Shown here one piece after another: positions 24,362 to 36,975 of a stretch of 64,000 bases of DNA. Each line of letters starts with the position of its first letter. Position 1 is the stretch's first letter. The stretch covers positions 1 through 64,000 of the forward strand of contig VWPU01012704.1 of NCBI GenBank assembly GCA_013398955.1, given 5' to 3'. The stretch comes from Callaeas wilsoni (taxonomy: Eukaryota; Chordata; Aves; Passeriformes; Callaeidae). A program made the translations under genes and the position numbers. The notes under the pieces are model-generated. The model had not been told where the DNA came from, made no database searches, and worked only from the letters and a program-made list of their open reading frames with translations.

Positions 24362-27300
24362 GACAAAAATAGAAATACATGTATGTTGTTTATCCAATAT
24401 TCAAAATCATAGTATGTGGGATACAAGACTGAATTATCATAGGTTAACTCATTACTGCCTGTCAGCTAATTCAAACTATTTTCTGGAAATAATGGATATT
24501 ATTAGCCCACCACCAGTTGTGAGGTTAAAAATTATTTGTGAGATCTCTGAATTGATTTGCATTGCCTCATGTCTGAAACAGGATGAGCTCAACTATGTAG
24601 ACATATGAGCTCAAATATGAATGTGCAATAACTTTGCTGAATCCTTATTAGGTTGTGTACTCAAGTCACTGAGCCACTGGATCTACACTCAGTCACTTAG
24701 AAACATGCAGTACTTCTTCCATGTCTGTGGAAAAAATAACCTTGATTTCACCCAGCAACAAATTTGTAAACTGTCTAGGACAACTTTCCCATTGCAAATC
24801 AACATGATTTTTGAAGGTGACAACAAAGGAAATCTGCATTCATAAAAGGCAACAGGCCAGTTTCTGAGAAGTTATATTTTACTGCAAGAACGGATTTAAT
24901 CAGGTCAAAATCACACGCTTCCAAAGTACCGCATGGATCAGAAATTTGCAGTGTTCATTTCTGGGATTTTTTCCTTGGTTTTGGAGTTTTTTTTCTCCGT
25001 CTTCACAAAATCTGATGTACAAGGAAACAAGTCTTGAAGTTTCATTAAAACTAATTCTGGCGCACCTCTCTTCAAGGAAGATTGTCCCTGAAGACAATAA
25101 AACCATAAAATATCATGAAAAACTGATTAAATGCGGACTGTTCTGGAAAACTGAGGTTCAGGGCCACTGGACTCCTCACTGTAATTCTAAAAGTTTAGCC
25201 CAGCTAAAGCTCTGGGACTTCATTGAATCAGGAATTACAGTCTACCAGATGAATCACTCTTCCAAGGGAGACCATGGAAGCTGTGGCTTAACTGTTTTTT
25301 GAAAAGGGAAGGAGAGCCTAGGGAAAAATCCACTTAACCCTTTCTTGGAATCAGCAAAATGGTCATTGAACTGGAAATGCTTCAAAACAATGTGTTCAAT
25401 AAACCAGTCCTGAATTAATGCTGTTAATTAAATTTTCCAACAAGTTTTGAAGAAAAACATTAAATATTTCAGTTTCTGGGTCTTTCAAATTATAATAACT
25501 GAAAGAAAAATGCATTTATAAATTTCTTTCCAATGTAAATTAACCAGGTTTAGTGTACACACAAGGGTCCATTTAGAAAGAGAAATGAGGAGGAGTTTTG
25601 ATTGTTCAACAGCCAACAGACTTATCTGCTCCCAGCAGAGTCTCCTTGGTGTTGAAACACTGCTCTTGTGTCTAAATGGAAAGCAAAAAGTGATCTGTTT
25701 AAAGAAAATTCTGGTGTTGGTGTTGGGTTCTCATGAAAAGTGGGACTTTCTAAGAAAACATGCTAACTTCCTATGTGCAATTACCAGCATGCTATGTTTT
25801 TTCCTTTAAATCTACAGTTAAACATGAGCCTGCTTGGCTGCCTATAGAAGAATCATTAAAAGATGCAATCTGTTCCAGTTACAGTAACCTGCAGTGAATA
25901 TTTCATAACTGAGAACTGTGGAGGCGTTGAATCCATACCTGAAACATTAATATCCTTGAAGCACATAAACAACTTAAGTGTCAGGGAATCTTTTCCCACA
26001 AAGTTTCATTATGCTATGAAAATTCGCACCTGAGGCTGCAGGGTAGGGTTGTTAACAGCTGACTTGGAATAAAGTATACACCAGATAGGGTTTATTCTAT
26101 TAGACTGACTTGTCAGAAGCAGTTTCACTTTGTATTCTTTCCATAGAGCTTGATGTATGAAACAAGTGCATTAAATTAACACAGTAAATGAAATTTGAAT
26201 CTTGGTGTTTTAAACATAGATCTGTGTACAAATAATTGATGGTATGGCTGTATTTTCCATGATGCAATGACATTTTGCATAGTTACTAGACGCTAATGAG
26301 GTTTTAAGAAACTGCATTTTTAAAAGTCAGACTACGTGTGCTCATGGAATATATCTGGCAGCCTCAGAGAAAGCCTGTCACACTAACTAAGTTATTTTTC
26401 TGTGAGTTATCTGATAAGTGGCCTGTATCCGTGCAGAGCTCTAATGTAAATCTTTAAAAAATGTAAGAAAGCCTCAATATGATTACAATATGGTCCTGGG
26501 TGTTTTGTAAAGCCAACAACTCTTCCAGCCAACTTAATATTCCAGCCCTAGGAGGGACTCCTCCCTGTGTTTTGGGAGCTCTACAAGTTGTTTCTGAAAT
26601 TCCAATATAATTACTAGCTTTATACCAGAAATCCCATGGAAGAGGCCTGACTGGAATGTATGCATTTTCGAAAACTGTATGATTTTTAAAAGGCTTCTTT
26701 TTGTAGCACTGTTTAATGGAACTGACTCCAACCTCAGCCTTACAAGAACAGGAATACTTTCCTTTCCAACATGTCAAGATATGGTCACTTGCTCAGCTGC
26801 AGAAAGACTGTATTCATATTCCTGTCGGTGCTGCTTCTCATACCGCATCCACAGGGCTATCCCTTTAACTTTCAAAGCATTCCTTAAAGTTGTTCCCTGG
26901 GCTGCTTACAAATAAGCAAGCTAACATCAAGATAAGATCTTTGACCACTATTAGTGATCACCAGATAGACCAATATTATTTAATTTCCTTAAAAGCCCTT
27001 GGCTGCCTCTGCATAACAGTTTCACCTCCACATTTATTTTTCAGCCTTTGGTCATATGGGTTCAAGGCCCAGTAGTCCTCCTCTCTCCATACAGTGTAGA
27101 TACTGTGGCATTTTAGAAAAACAGACTTGGCACGGCATTTAGATCAAGATTAAGAGACTTAAAAGAAAAATATTTTCATATGCTGTATTTAATATCCTTT
27201 CTTTTATTAACAATATAGTCAACATCATCAACAGGATTTATGAAGCAGTAAAATTCACTTTTAAAGAGACAAAATAAATTCAGCTCAGTATCTCAGATTT

Positions 27301-28348
27301 AGACATCTAAAGCCATTTGGGATGCTTGAGAATATCAAGATATAGAGACAGAACTGACAGATCTGACACACTACCAATGATCTTATGAAGCAGCACTTCA
27401 GGTCATTTCAAATTACGCTGGAGGTCTAAATTGCATCCTTAGTCTGAATTCTACATTTTGCCTGTAGAAGGTAATCTAGATGATGTAAATTTATTCTGTC
27501 ATTAAGAAGGACAGCCAAAGTATCTGTGGCAAAAAAAACCCTGGGAAATTCGTATGCTTGCTGAGCTACTTGGAGCCCATTAAACATTATCTCTATTCAG
27601 ATGTATATCCAAAATTCTTTTTTTCTGTAGACACCTTCCTGGGGTTGTGCATTTGTTCATTGGGTCTTCCTCAGTCTGGCAAACTCTTTATTTCTAAACC
27701 GGTGCAATTTCTGTGATTAATGCCTGATGCCAAGACCAAGGGAAAGACACTTCTCAGAAATATTTCCCTCTAAAGCATTCAGTCTGTGGTGTACATAAAA
27801 GGTACCCGCTGGACAAATTGCTTGTATCTTTCCTTCCAGAAGAGAACACTTTCTGAAAGCTTAGTAAAGAAGACTTATTCTGATCTAGCTGGTGGTTAAA
27901 CTGGTTCTGATCTAGTAATTGCTCTTTTAAAATACACTTTCTATAAGACTGTAGCCTAAATTTAGCACAGTGAATGTTTTTGTTCAAAGACTATGCTAGT
28001 CAACAATTTCCAGTGCTGGAAAATATTATAAAAATTACTGGGAACAGCAGGCTGTCTGTTTTTTCCAAAAGCATTAGAAATTACCAGCTCTGAAATGAGA
28101 CCCAGGCTCTCAGCTAGCCTGGAAATGGAATAAGAACCACCTCTTTCTCCAATACAGTTCTTGAATTAATTCTGGCTTCTGGTTGGAAACATAATTCATT
28201 TTCCTTTCATTTTTAAGTTCTTGAAAGTTTTTTTGATTAAAACTGGGAGGTGACACGACAGGAGAATGCCAACTTTGCGCTGCTTGTTTCTTGAGAACAA
28301 GAAAACTGGTTTCCTGATGGAGACCCCATGGAAAATTTCTATAAGTCT

Positions 28349-28425
28349 GAGGAGAGAGATGGGCTGAAGGAGAGAGGGAGACGAGAGAATAGGAAGAGAA
28401 AAAGGGAGATTAGTGAAAGAGGAAG
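28349..28425 (+). repeat. Purine-rich tract
   Basis: About 75 bases are dominated by GA/GGA units on the plus strand with only a few pyrimidine interruptions. Such a tract may form triplex or unusual DNA structure. On the minus strand it produces the serine/leucine/proline-rich stretch seen in a spurious open frame. Confidence 0.7.
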
Positions 28426-28505
28426 CTGAAAACAGAAAGATGTAAACTGGAAACTGCAAAATTTTTGGGTTGCTTCTTCCAGGATTTTGTTCTGAAAAGG
28501 AGGAC

Positions 28506-28529
28506 TTGCTCCTTTTTTGAAAGGAGCAA
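28506..28529. other. Perfect 10-bp inverted repeat, 4-base loop
   Basis: TTGCTCCTTT at 28506-28515 is complementary to AAAGGAGCAA at 28520-28529, with loop TTTG. It is short for a microRNA precursor, and I see no longer pairing around it. Confidence 0.6.
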
Positions 28530-30839
28530 ATTTGGGAAAGCAAGTAGAGGCAGAAATAGTTTCTGGCCCAACCTTTCACAGCAGCTTGGCTGAGCTGGAG
28601 ACAATTCTACAGTGGAGATGAGACAAGTTTGGAGACAGGCTTGAGCATGGAATAGGTGTGAAGTCCAAAAGCCCCAGGTTTTTAAAGAAAAATGAGAAAT
28701 TGTGTAAGGTCTTAAAGAGCATCTGAATTAGAGACCTTGGCTATGCTATTATGACTTGCAGATATAAGCTCTTTTGCCTTCACTGGGTGATACTAACTGC
28801 AGTGTCTTTGCTGTGAGCTGATAATCAATGTTTTTCAGAAATGAAGGTGAAAATATTTCAGTGAAAGATTATCAGATTCATCTCTGTACAAATAGCAACT
28901 GTTAGCTATCTCAGAGGCTTTAAGTAGATGTTAATATTTGCATAATTGCAGACAAACACATTTAATGAATAGGAAACTTTGGCATATTCTGAAAAAGCTT
29001 CTCAAAGGAGAAGCAACCCCAAACTCAAAATAAACAGCAGAAAAACCAACTAAAATCCTGTATGGGAAGCATTTAATTTTCATTTATTCCATCCTTGATT
29101 AGTTTAAAGGAAAATATTTTATTATAGAAACATGGTTTAAGAATAAATCTCTGTTCTAGTCAGCACTGGAGTAGTTACTTAATTTCCATTGGCACCTGTG
29201 GGAGCTAAGCACATGATTCATATTAGACAGATGCTTAAATGCTTCCCTGAATAGGACTGTGACCCAGTGATCCAGCCCCAAAAGTGCCTTAATGTATTAT
29301 ATGCAGTCTCTATAATATGCCAGTAAACCAGAAATAAAATGGCTGCTTGTGCCAAAAACATCTCATGATATGTAGCTTACAGAATGGTACACTGTAGGTT
29401 TACTACTGTAACTCATTTTTATCACTGCAGTTCAGCTGATTTCCTGACGGAAAAGGTAAACAGGATAGGAGAATCAGCACTCCATGATTCCTCTGTACCT
29501 AAAGAGATTTATTCTCAAATAAGCTTAGGAACATTCCTTTTGCCTTCTGATAGACAGCAAGCAGCTAGAAGAAAGGCTGTGCTATTCCTAGGGCCCTCAA
29601 ACAGTAGAGATTCCTAAGACATAGATTGAAACTTTGTCAGCACTCAGCAGAAAATGCTCAAATGTAACTGAAAAGCAGAAACACAGTGGAAGAATAAATT
29701 CATTCAGCAAGTCCTCAGTTCGCTACTTGGGAAATACCCTCCCATATGACAGCTAGGATAAGACATATTTTGTCTCCTTATTTTTGTCGATTTATTTTGT
29801 AGGTGGTTCCAGTTCTGTAATTAAGTATCTTACTCTTTTGCTTAGCTGGAATACAATCTATCTTCCTATTAAGTCCAGAATTCAAAGTGATTAGATAAAT
29901 CTGGGGGAGTACATAACACATGTTCAAGCAAAAAACCCAAATAAATCAGTGTTGCAAGTAAGTTCATTGCAGGGTCTATATTTTGAGAGGAATTAGAGGA
30001 TTGAAAGCGATGGTGGGATCTTGCTGAATTCCAGTGCTTGGATCAAGGGCTGAAGGAAACAGGAATTGCTCCTAGGTGGTAATAGGCAATTCATGACTTA
30101 GAACTACACTGTCCCAGGGGAATAAATCCTGAACTTCTCATTGCATTAAAATGTGCTGAAGCTAGAAGACTAGGATGTAAAAAACCCAGACAGCTGGAGC
30201 TGGAGAAGTGACAATATGTAGGTGAAGATGTGCAGGAGATGAATTCAAGAAAGGTGAAGTCCATCCTGTGTAAATGGATGCAGGGGCTGGGGGAGCTCAA
30301 GCACAGAGGAACTCTGATTGCAGAACTAACATTCAGAGGGGTGTCTTGAACCTGGGAATGCCACATGGAAGATGGATCCCACGTGAGAGGGTGGAACACA
30401 GAGCAGAAGAATAAGAGAAATCTAGAGATGGCAATGAAAAATATTACCACCTACAAGTAGGAATCATCACTGTGAAGTACAGAGAGAGCAGAACTAATTT
30501 CTTACCATGAAGGTTTGCATCCAGGAAGATGAGATGAATTCAGGCTGCTTCAGAGACTCCCAGAGTATCTCATCAATATCAAAATGATTTATAAAATTCC
30601 TGCAAATACCTTGATTTAAGGAAGCAATAAAAATTAGTCTAGGTTGTAGCCATGAACATTCACTCTACAGTCCCGATGGACTGTGACAGTAGTAACAGCA
30701 TGAGAATTATTTCAGGATTACTTCAGATCACCTACTCACAGATGATAGAAATGGCACTTCAAGAAGTCATCCATGAAAAGCAGTTCAGCAAAACCAATGA
30801 ACAGCAGATTGAAAAGGTCTGGAAAGCATTACCAAGGAA

Positions 30840-31195
30840 AGTGGATGTGCCATAGAGTAGTGAGGGCCATCTGCCAGTGAGGGATAGAGGAGACAAGGAG
30901 GCTCCTTGGGCCAAAACATCTCAGTCAGGGCCAGTGCTCCTCAACCCCAAGCAGGGCAGGCCAGGGGACAGCTGGAGCAGCCTCAGACCTGAGCATCAGA
31001 CACCTCCACAGGCAGGGGGACAGGATGAGGCCAGCCTGTGACATTGTCCTGGGGGTGGGGGTCAGGATCCAAATGAGGGAGGAGGATCAGAGTCAGCCCC
31101 AGACTGCGATGGCCACGCAAGGCAGTGGGGGTGGAGCAGTGCCTGATTCCCAAGAATGGCAACACGTGCACTGAGGAACAAAAATGCCCCAACTG
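30840..31195. other. GC-richer island of unknown origin
   Basis: The composition changes sharply from AT-rich to G/C-rich with few CpG. It is rich in GGGG/CAGG words (for example near 31052-31065) and returns to AT-rich sequence near 31200. No CR1, LTR or coding similarity is recognisable. It may be an old repeat I do not know or a local composition feature. The frame on the minus strand (30983-31192) is not protein-like. Confidence 0.4.
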
Positions 31196-34100
31196 TGAAT
31201 TTCAAATGTTAAGTGTTGAAGAGGATTTAAACAACAAGGTTTAAATTAGTCTATTTAAATTGATTACCATAGTTTCTGAACTGAACTTGAATTTTGGTAC
31301 AATGAGTGAATTGTAATCTAACTGATGAAAGATATACATGAGTGTTTCCCATGCTGCTGCCAAACAGTCATTGTTCACATAGCATTAATTCTTGCTGCTT
31401 TTTCTAAAGGGACTAAACATGTATTTGCTCTGACCTGACTGATTTTCTTTTTTTTCATGGAAAATCATTCTGTTCTATTCTAAGTTAGGCCTGCAGGTAA
31501 ACTTTCTAAATCCTCTTATCTTCATTGAAATTGCCCCAAAGAAATGGGGGAAGTGGGCTTGATTCCCACCTTACTCAGTCTAGCCCTAGAGACATGGCTT
31601 TGGTGGTGATTACCTTCTCTCAGAGAACTTACATGGAAAACAACTGCTTTGAATTCCTGGGTTGATACAGATCTGAAATCATCACCCACCTCTCTCTTTT
31701 TTATCTTCAAAAGAATAAACAAAATTCCAAGCAACTATTTAAATGTGCAATGTGTTAAAAACCTTTCCCACAAAAGGTTTATTGAGGAAAACCTGTTCTG
31801 TCATTCAAGCATGTCCAAATCCTCAGCAAGTGTGCATGTTCTCTTTTCACATGAAAATCCTGGTAGGAAATATTAAAACAGAATACAAGAATTCTCTAAA
31901 AAAGCCTTCCAAATTCTCTAGTTTGATTGCAGTTTTAATGTATTTGAGTGCCTAAAGCATCACTACTGTGTTGCTCTGTGAATCAACAGCATTTTTGTTT
32001 TTAGATGTTCTTTCAGCCATGGATGGAACTTCTAATCAACACTAAAAATTTCATCCTTTGTTGCCTTCTATAAATTGTGAAAAATACCCTATTTACATTG
32101 GGGTGGCGCAGAGAAAAAATTCACATATTGCAGAAGTAGGTTGTGAACGTCCATGATGTCTAAAGTTAAATATAATTTAAGGTTGCCTAGTATAATGTGG
32201 GATTGAAGATGCCTTGCATAAAGAAAAAGGCAAATCATAGGCCTTGTCTCAGTGCCTTTACTTGCAAATGCAGATCTGCTCAGCAAGGTAGTGTCTCAGA
32301 CACATTACCTGTGCCTGAAAGTAGGAGCAAATGAGGGAAGTTTGCTCCTTTCTTATTTAATTTGGTCTTGCTTTCTCTTTCTTCATAAGCCAGACTAAAT
32401 ATCAAGTGCATAAAAACCACTTGGAAGTGGAAAAAACAACAAAATACCACAATGCATTTCTTGACTAGGGTGCTTCTCCCAAAGCAGAACCCTTCTGGAA
32501 TATGGTGTTGGCACACCAAGCCTGTATTCAGGCAGGGACTGTGAGCTGGGTGATAAGACACTTCCTCCAACTCAGACTTTGTCTCTTCCAGTCTGTCAGA
32601 TGTTATTTCTCCATTTCCCTGCATCATTGTGAGCCTTAATCACTTAGGACAATGCTCATATAATCATCAGTGCAGAAAGGTTAAGGGTCTTATTGTGCCC
32701 CAAGCACTACAAAAGCCTCAGAGAAGATGTTCAATGACTGAACAATATTATCTTAAAGGCTAAAGATGCTTTTTTTCTCCTTAATGTATGCAACTAGATG
32801 TGCTTTTACTGTAATGGGCAGAAGTGACTACAAAGGTCACTGATAGTACTCTGTATTTATAGAACCATTTAGAAATATTCCTATCTCTTCCCATCATTGT
32901 AAAGGAGTTTTACAATCCTTTCCTTTCATCAGGTTGGCCAATGACACAATTTCTTCTACAAAGTTTTTGGAACATGGGTACAACTTGGAACAAGAGTCAG
33001 GAATTTGGATGTACATGTTTAGGCTGTTACATATTCTTCAGAATTATTAAAACCTTTATCTACTCAGGGGCTTTAGTGAGACTTTCACAGTTCCATATAT
33101 AGAAATTAACTTATTTAGATAAAAGTTCTCCGAGATTGAGCAGCTTCAAGAACTTACTGTCTTCTAATTATCAAAGCAATCATCACCTACGTAGCCGATA
33201 TTTCAGGTTCTAGGTTTAGCAGCATTGACATCTCACACTCTCTTTGTGTTCCTGTTTTAAAACAATGAAAATCAGATGGCCCACTACTGTTTCAGCAGAC
33301 ATTTTAATGGATCATGAAACTTTTTTCTCTGAAGTGCCAATTTCGATACAACAATGCACATCCCAAATTAAATAGTTCCAGTAAAAGGATCAGTGCAGCC
33401 AACTTGGCTTCAAAGTGACATAAGTTAGCCTAGCACACTGAGTAAATCCTCAGGAGGCTGGTGTTAAGATACCAGAGATACTCTACCACTGACATCCAAA
33501 GCACTTCCAGAAAGCAGTCATACATTTCTGTTTCACCATAGGCACATCTGAGGTAGAAAAGGGCTCAAGTCTGAGTCATGTGGTTATGGAGGCCTGTGAA
33601 GCTTTTCTATACATTGTGTATAAAAGGGATATTTCAGGCTCTGGGATGTCCATTTGGCACTTCTTCAAGAATGTGAAAAGCAGGCTTAAACGAACAATTC
33701 AGTGTTCTGAAATAGCTGATTTTTTCAAATAATAAGAGACAAAAATCTCTACTGAAAGCAAAACTTTCGTCCAATAAAATAATTCTAAAAGAAACAAAAT
33801 CTCTTTTCCCACATGATGTGATCAAGTACATTTGTCATGGGTAATTTGTAAAGTGCGTGCTTTTAACACTGTGTTTGTCACAAGATTTTTACATAGCAAA
33901 GGCCCAGTAAAACCTCAGAAAAAGCTTGGAAAACAGATCCTTGCTCATTGTAACTAGAGCATGGAACAGACTGATATCTGAGCAGTGAGCTAACAAATGA
34001 CCCATTACAGAGGTTATTTAAATGTTTGGAATAAAAATGGTAATGACTCTTTAGGTACTTCCAATGGCAACTCAGAAGTTTGAATTCTCTGTTGTAACAA

Positions 34101-36814
34101 CAAAATGCTACACAATTTAATGATAAGAGCCTGAACTATTAAACTGTACAAAGGTCACATTAATTGAAATCTATGTGTAAGCCATTCAACTGGAATTTGA
34201 TTTTTTTTAATCTGGAAGTTGATTTTTCCTTTTCTGCAGTTGGAGTCTGTCATTATCTAAATATTTACACAATAACATTGATACAGTTTCTCTTTTATGA
34301 GTGAATGTATAACTTACTTGTTGTATGTTGTGATGGCTATCACAGTTATGTGTTTCTATTTACCTTTAGCTTAGTATTTTAAAATATTAAGCACTGGTAA
34401 CCTAGTCACTAGCAGTAGAACATTGCCTCCATACACAGTCCTAAGGGTATGGATCCACACCCCAAATTCACTCACAGTAAAATCAGTACTTTAACATTCT
34501 GCACCCTATTGTTTTTTTAAATAGTGTTTTTAGGGAGTATCAAGTGCGAAGAGCTTTGTTTAGAGCTGAGACACCCTGAATTCCAGGCTGGAGTTGAGAA
34601 GGTTTACCTTGTTCACCTCACATACATAGTGGGATTTTACAGGTACTGTAATCTATTCTGTGCACTCACAGGTCCAGAAGATGACTCAATTACAATATCA
34701 TCCATTATATCATACATATAAAGTGAGTTTAGGCTGACTATCCCTAAAACACATGTCAGACTACAGCTAGTAGTGTGTATGCTTATAGGGCTGCTCATAA
34801 ACATTCCTGTAAACTGAATAATGCTGCAAGTGTCTTTAAAACACAGAGGAAGACATTTATTAATGATGGTTCTCTGAGTGTAGAGGCTCTGGAAAATGTC
34901 AATTAATTTACTTTGTTATGAAGTATTTTCTATTCACAGAGAAATGTGTAGGGTTAATGAGTACAGGTACCTGAATGTCTTGGAGATCTAAGTATTACAA
35001 TGGAAACACATCATCTTACTGTACATCCCCAGAGTCAACCAGTGCTCCTTATCAGTCACTGGATAAGCAGTTCCACTGTCTAGGACTTGTTTTCCTTAAA
35101 TTAAGATTGTTTCATATGATCCTCAGAAATCTAGCATGGCAAGCCAAGCTAATAGCTTTGTGCTTCATTTGCCTGAGACAATTCTTCTGGTCTTTTCACT
35201 TGGAGAATTTTTTCACTCAGTGGTGATGACTAGAGTTTGGCTGACTTTTTACTGTCTGGTCACTCTAAAGTTTTGTTATCTGGTACATGGATAAAACTCC
35301 ATACAAACCAATCTAAGGTAAACAAAACAAAATGAAACCTCAGAAAAATGGAAACAAACAAATGAGAATTGGAGAAGTGTTGCAGGGGATGTACAGCATC
35401 TGCAGCCTTGCTATGCTGAACATTTCAGACAAAGAACTGAGAGCTTTAGCCAATTTATTTTCCTCTCATCTTTAATTTCATGCTCTTTTTTATATCATGG
35501 ACATAAACCCATCTGCTGCAAAAACACATAGAAAATTATTTCTAGAAAGCTGAAGTTGTGGTAAACAACACTTACTTTGTGCAAGTAGAAAATCTCAGAG
35601 CAGTTTTACAGTACTATAACAAGAAAGAGTTCTTTAGCAGAAAACTTAGCTTTGTAACTGGAATGTGTAAGGGAATAAGTGATGGAGCTTCAGCAAAGCA
35701 AAGAATATTCATAGCAAACATCTGGCTGTACAGTAGGTTTATAGCTAGTATTAGAATAATTTAAACTTAAGACATATTCTCTCTTGTAATTAGATAAAGT
35801 GATTTCAGGCCATTCTGGCTTGAAGCCATAAAGACTACTAAATTCTGAGCAAAATTTCATGCTTTTAGATCTCTCTTTCCACTGATGATGACCCATTCAG
35901 GGAACCTATTAAACCAGCCTTCTTCATCACATTAGAGACAAGCAGCACAATATTCTCTTTCATTCCTTTCCAGATCTCATTCTTCTGTTAGGCTTAATTC
36001 ATGGCCCTGTGTATGAGGTCCACCACCTATCAATGGCCACAACAATATTTGCTGGTTTTTATGGGCAATCTGTCAGCTGTCCTCTGCCACACTTTACCAT
36101 CATTCATTTTTAATTAGAACGTTGAATGATTATCTTGATATTATCCTTTTACTTTAGCAGCTCAAAAATCATTGTATTACTTATATCAAGCTGACAAACT
36201 AGAGAAGAAAATATATACCAGAATAAGAAGAAAATATTTTAAAAGGAACTAATAGATAGATTTTCTGAATAGAAGTCACCGAAGTTTCCTTACTGTTACT
36301 TCCATGTCCTAAACCACGATAGTGTTGTGCCATACAACCTCAAGTAAAAAACCCAAATTTTTACTTTGAATTTAAAAATTGGGAGGGAACAAAAAATGTT
36401 AACAACTAGGCAGTTAGCAATTTAGTTAGCAATAGTAGGGCTCAGGCCTAAATTTGGACCTCTACATTCAGGAGTCTATGATGTAAATATCTTCAGGTGA
36501 GTGAGACATATTGTTCTATCTCTCATTGAAGTCAAGGGAGACCTAGCACAGGATTCAGTCTGGTTAGTGTCTGGTGGCATTTCAGGTACCTTGTGGCAGC
36601 TGCTTGGCCTCTCCCTGCCAATTGAAAAGGACACGGCTTCCCTGTAAGGCTTTTGTTGTATCTTCCAGTCCTGCGAAAGTCTCAGACTCCCTACGGCATT
36701 TCAACTGGTGTCAGACACCCACATCCAGATAAATTAATTGAATCCAGTAAAAGCTAGAGATCACAGTTGGCCAAAAGCCAACTAATCTAATCTAATGCCA
36801 TTTGAAATATTTCA
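31196..36814. other. Unique AT-rich stretch
   Basis: There is no recognisable gene or repeat. Only small frames occur, all under about 115 codons. The frame at 32280-32627 (minus) is the longest and has no family resemblance. Confidence 0.5.
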
Positions 36815-36975
36815 TAGAATCTCAGCCAGGCTCCAGTTGTCACTGTCATACATCTCCCCGTTGTTCTGAATCATCCGATAAGCAGCATGTCTTGCGTGGC
36901 ACGAGAGGCACATACATCATGCAAACGAGTCATGCCAGAGGTGTCTGCTCTCAGAGGAGCTGAATGGCTTTTCCA
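36815..36975 (-). other. CpG-containing block with a short protein-like frame
   Basis: Six CpG sites fall within about 115 bases, unusual for this AT-rich, CpG-poor surrounding. On the minus strand a 34-codon frame (36916 down to 36815, stop at 36814-36812) includes AAYRMIQNNGEMYDSDNWSL. I do not recognise it. No good donor follows the frame; it ends in a stop. It could be the remnant of a terminal exon or retrocopy, a conserved element, or a fragment of an unrecognised repeat. Confidence 0.25.

Larger units (their letters stand above)
24362..30839. other. Unique AT-rich stretch
   Basis: I see no gene or repeat family. Frames of up to about 127 codons occur (24946-25302 plus, 28196-28579 minus) but look like chance products; the minus-strand one lies largely opposite the purine tract at 28349-28425. 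A 10-bp hairpin is present at 28506-28529. The frame at 30652-30855 ends with a stop directly at the edge of a GC-rich island and is unassigned. Confidence 0.5.

Noticed and set aside
24094..24426. Lys/Arg/Glu-rich and Phe/Leu/Ser-rich open frames across the gap
   Set aside because: They are translations of the microsatellite and of N bases, not genes.
24946..25302. 118-codon plus-strand open frame
   Set aside because: A few frames of this length are expected by chance in six frames of 64 kb; no motif or family resemblance.
28196..28579. 127-codon minus-strand open frame
   Set aside because: Largely the reverse complement of a purine-rich tract; no domain and no splice or promoter context.
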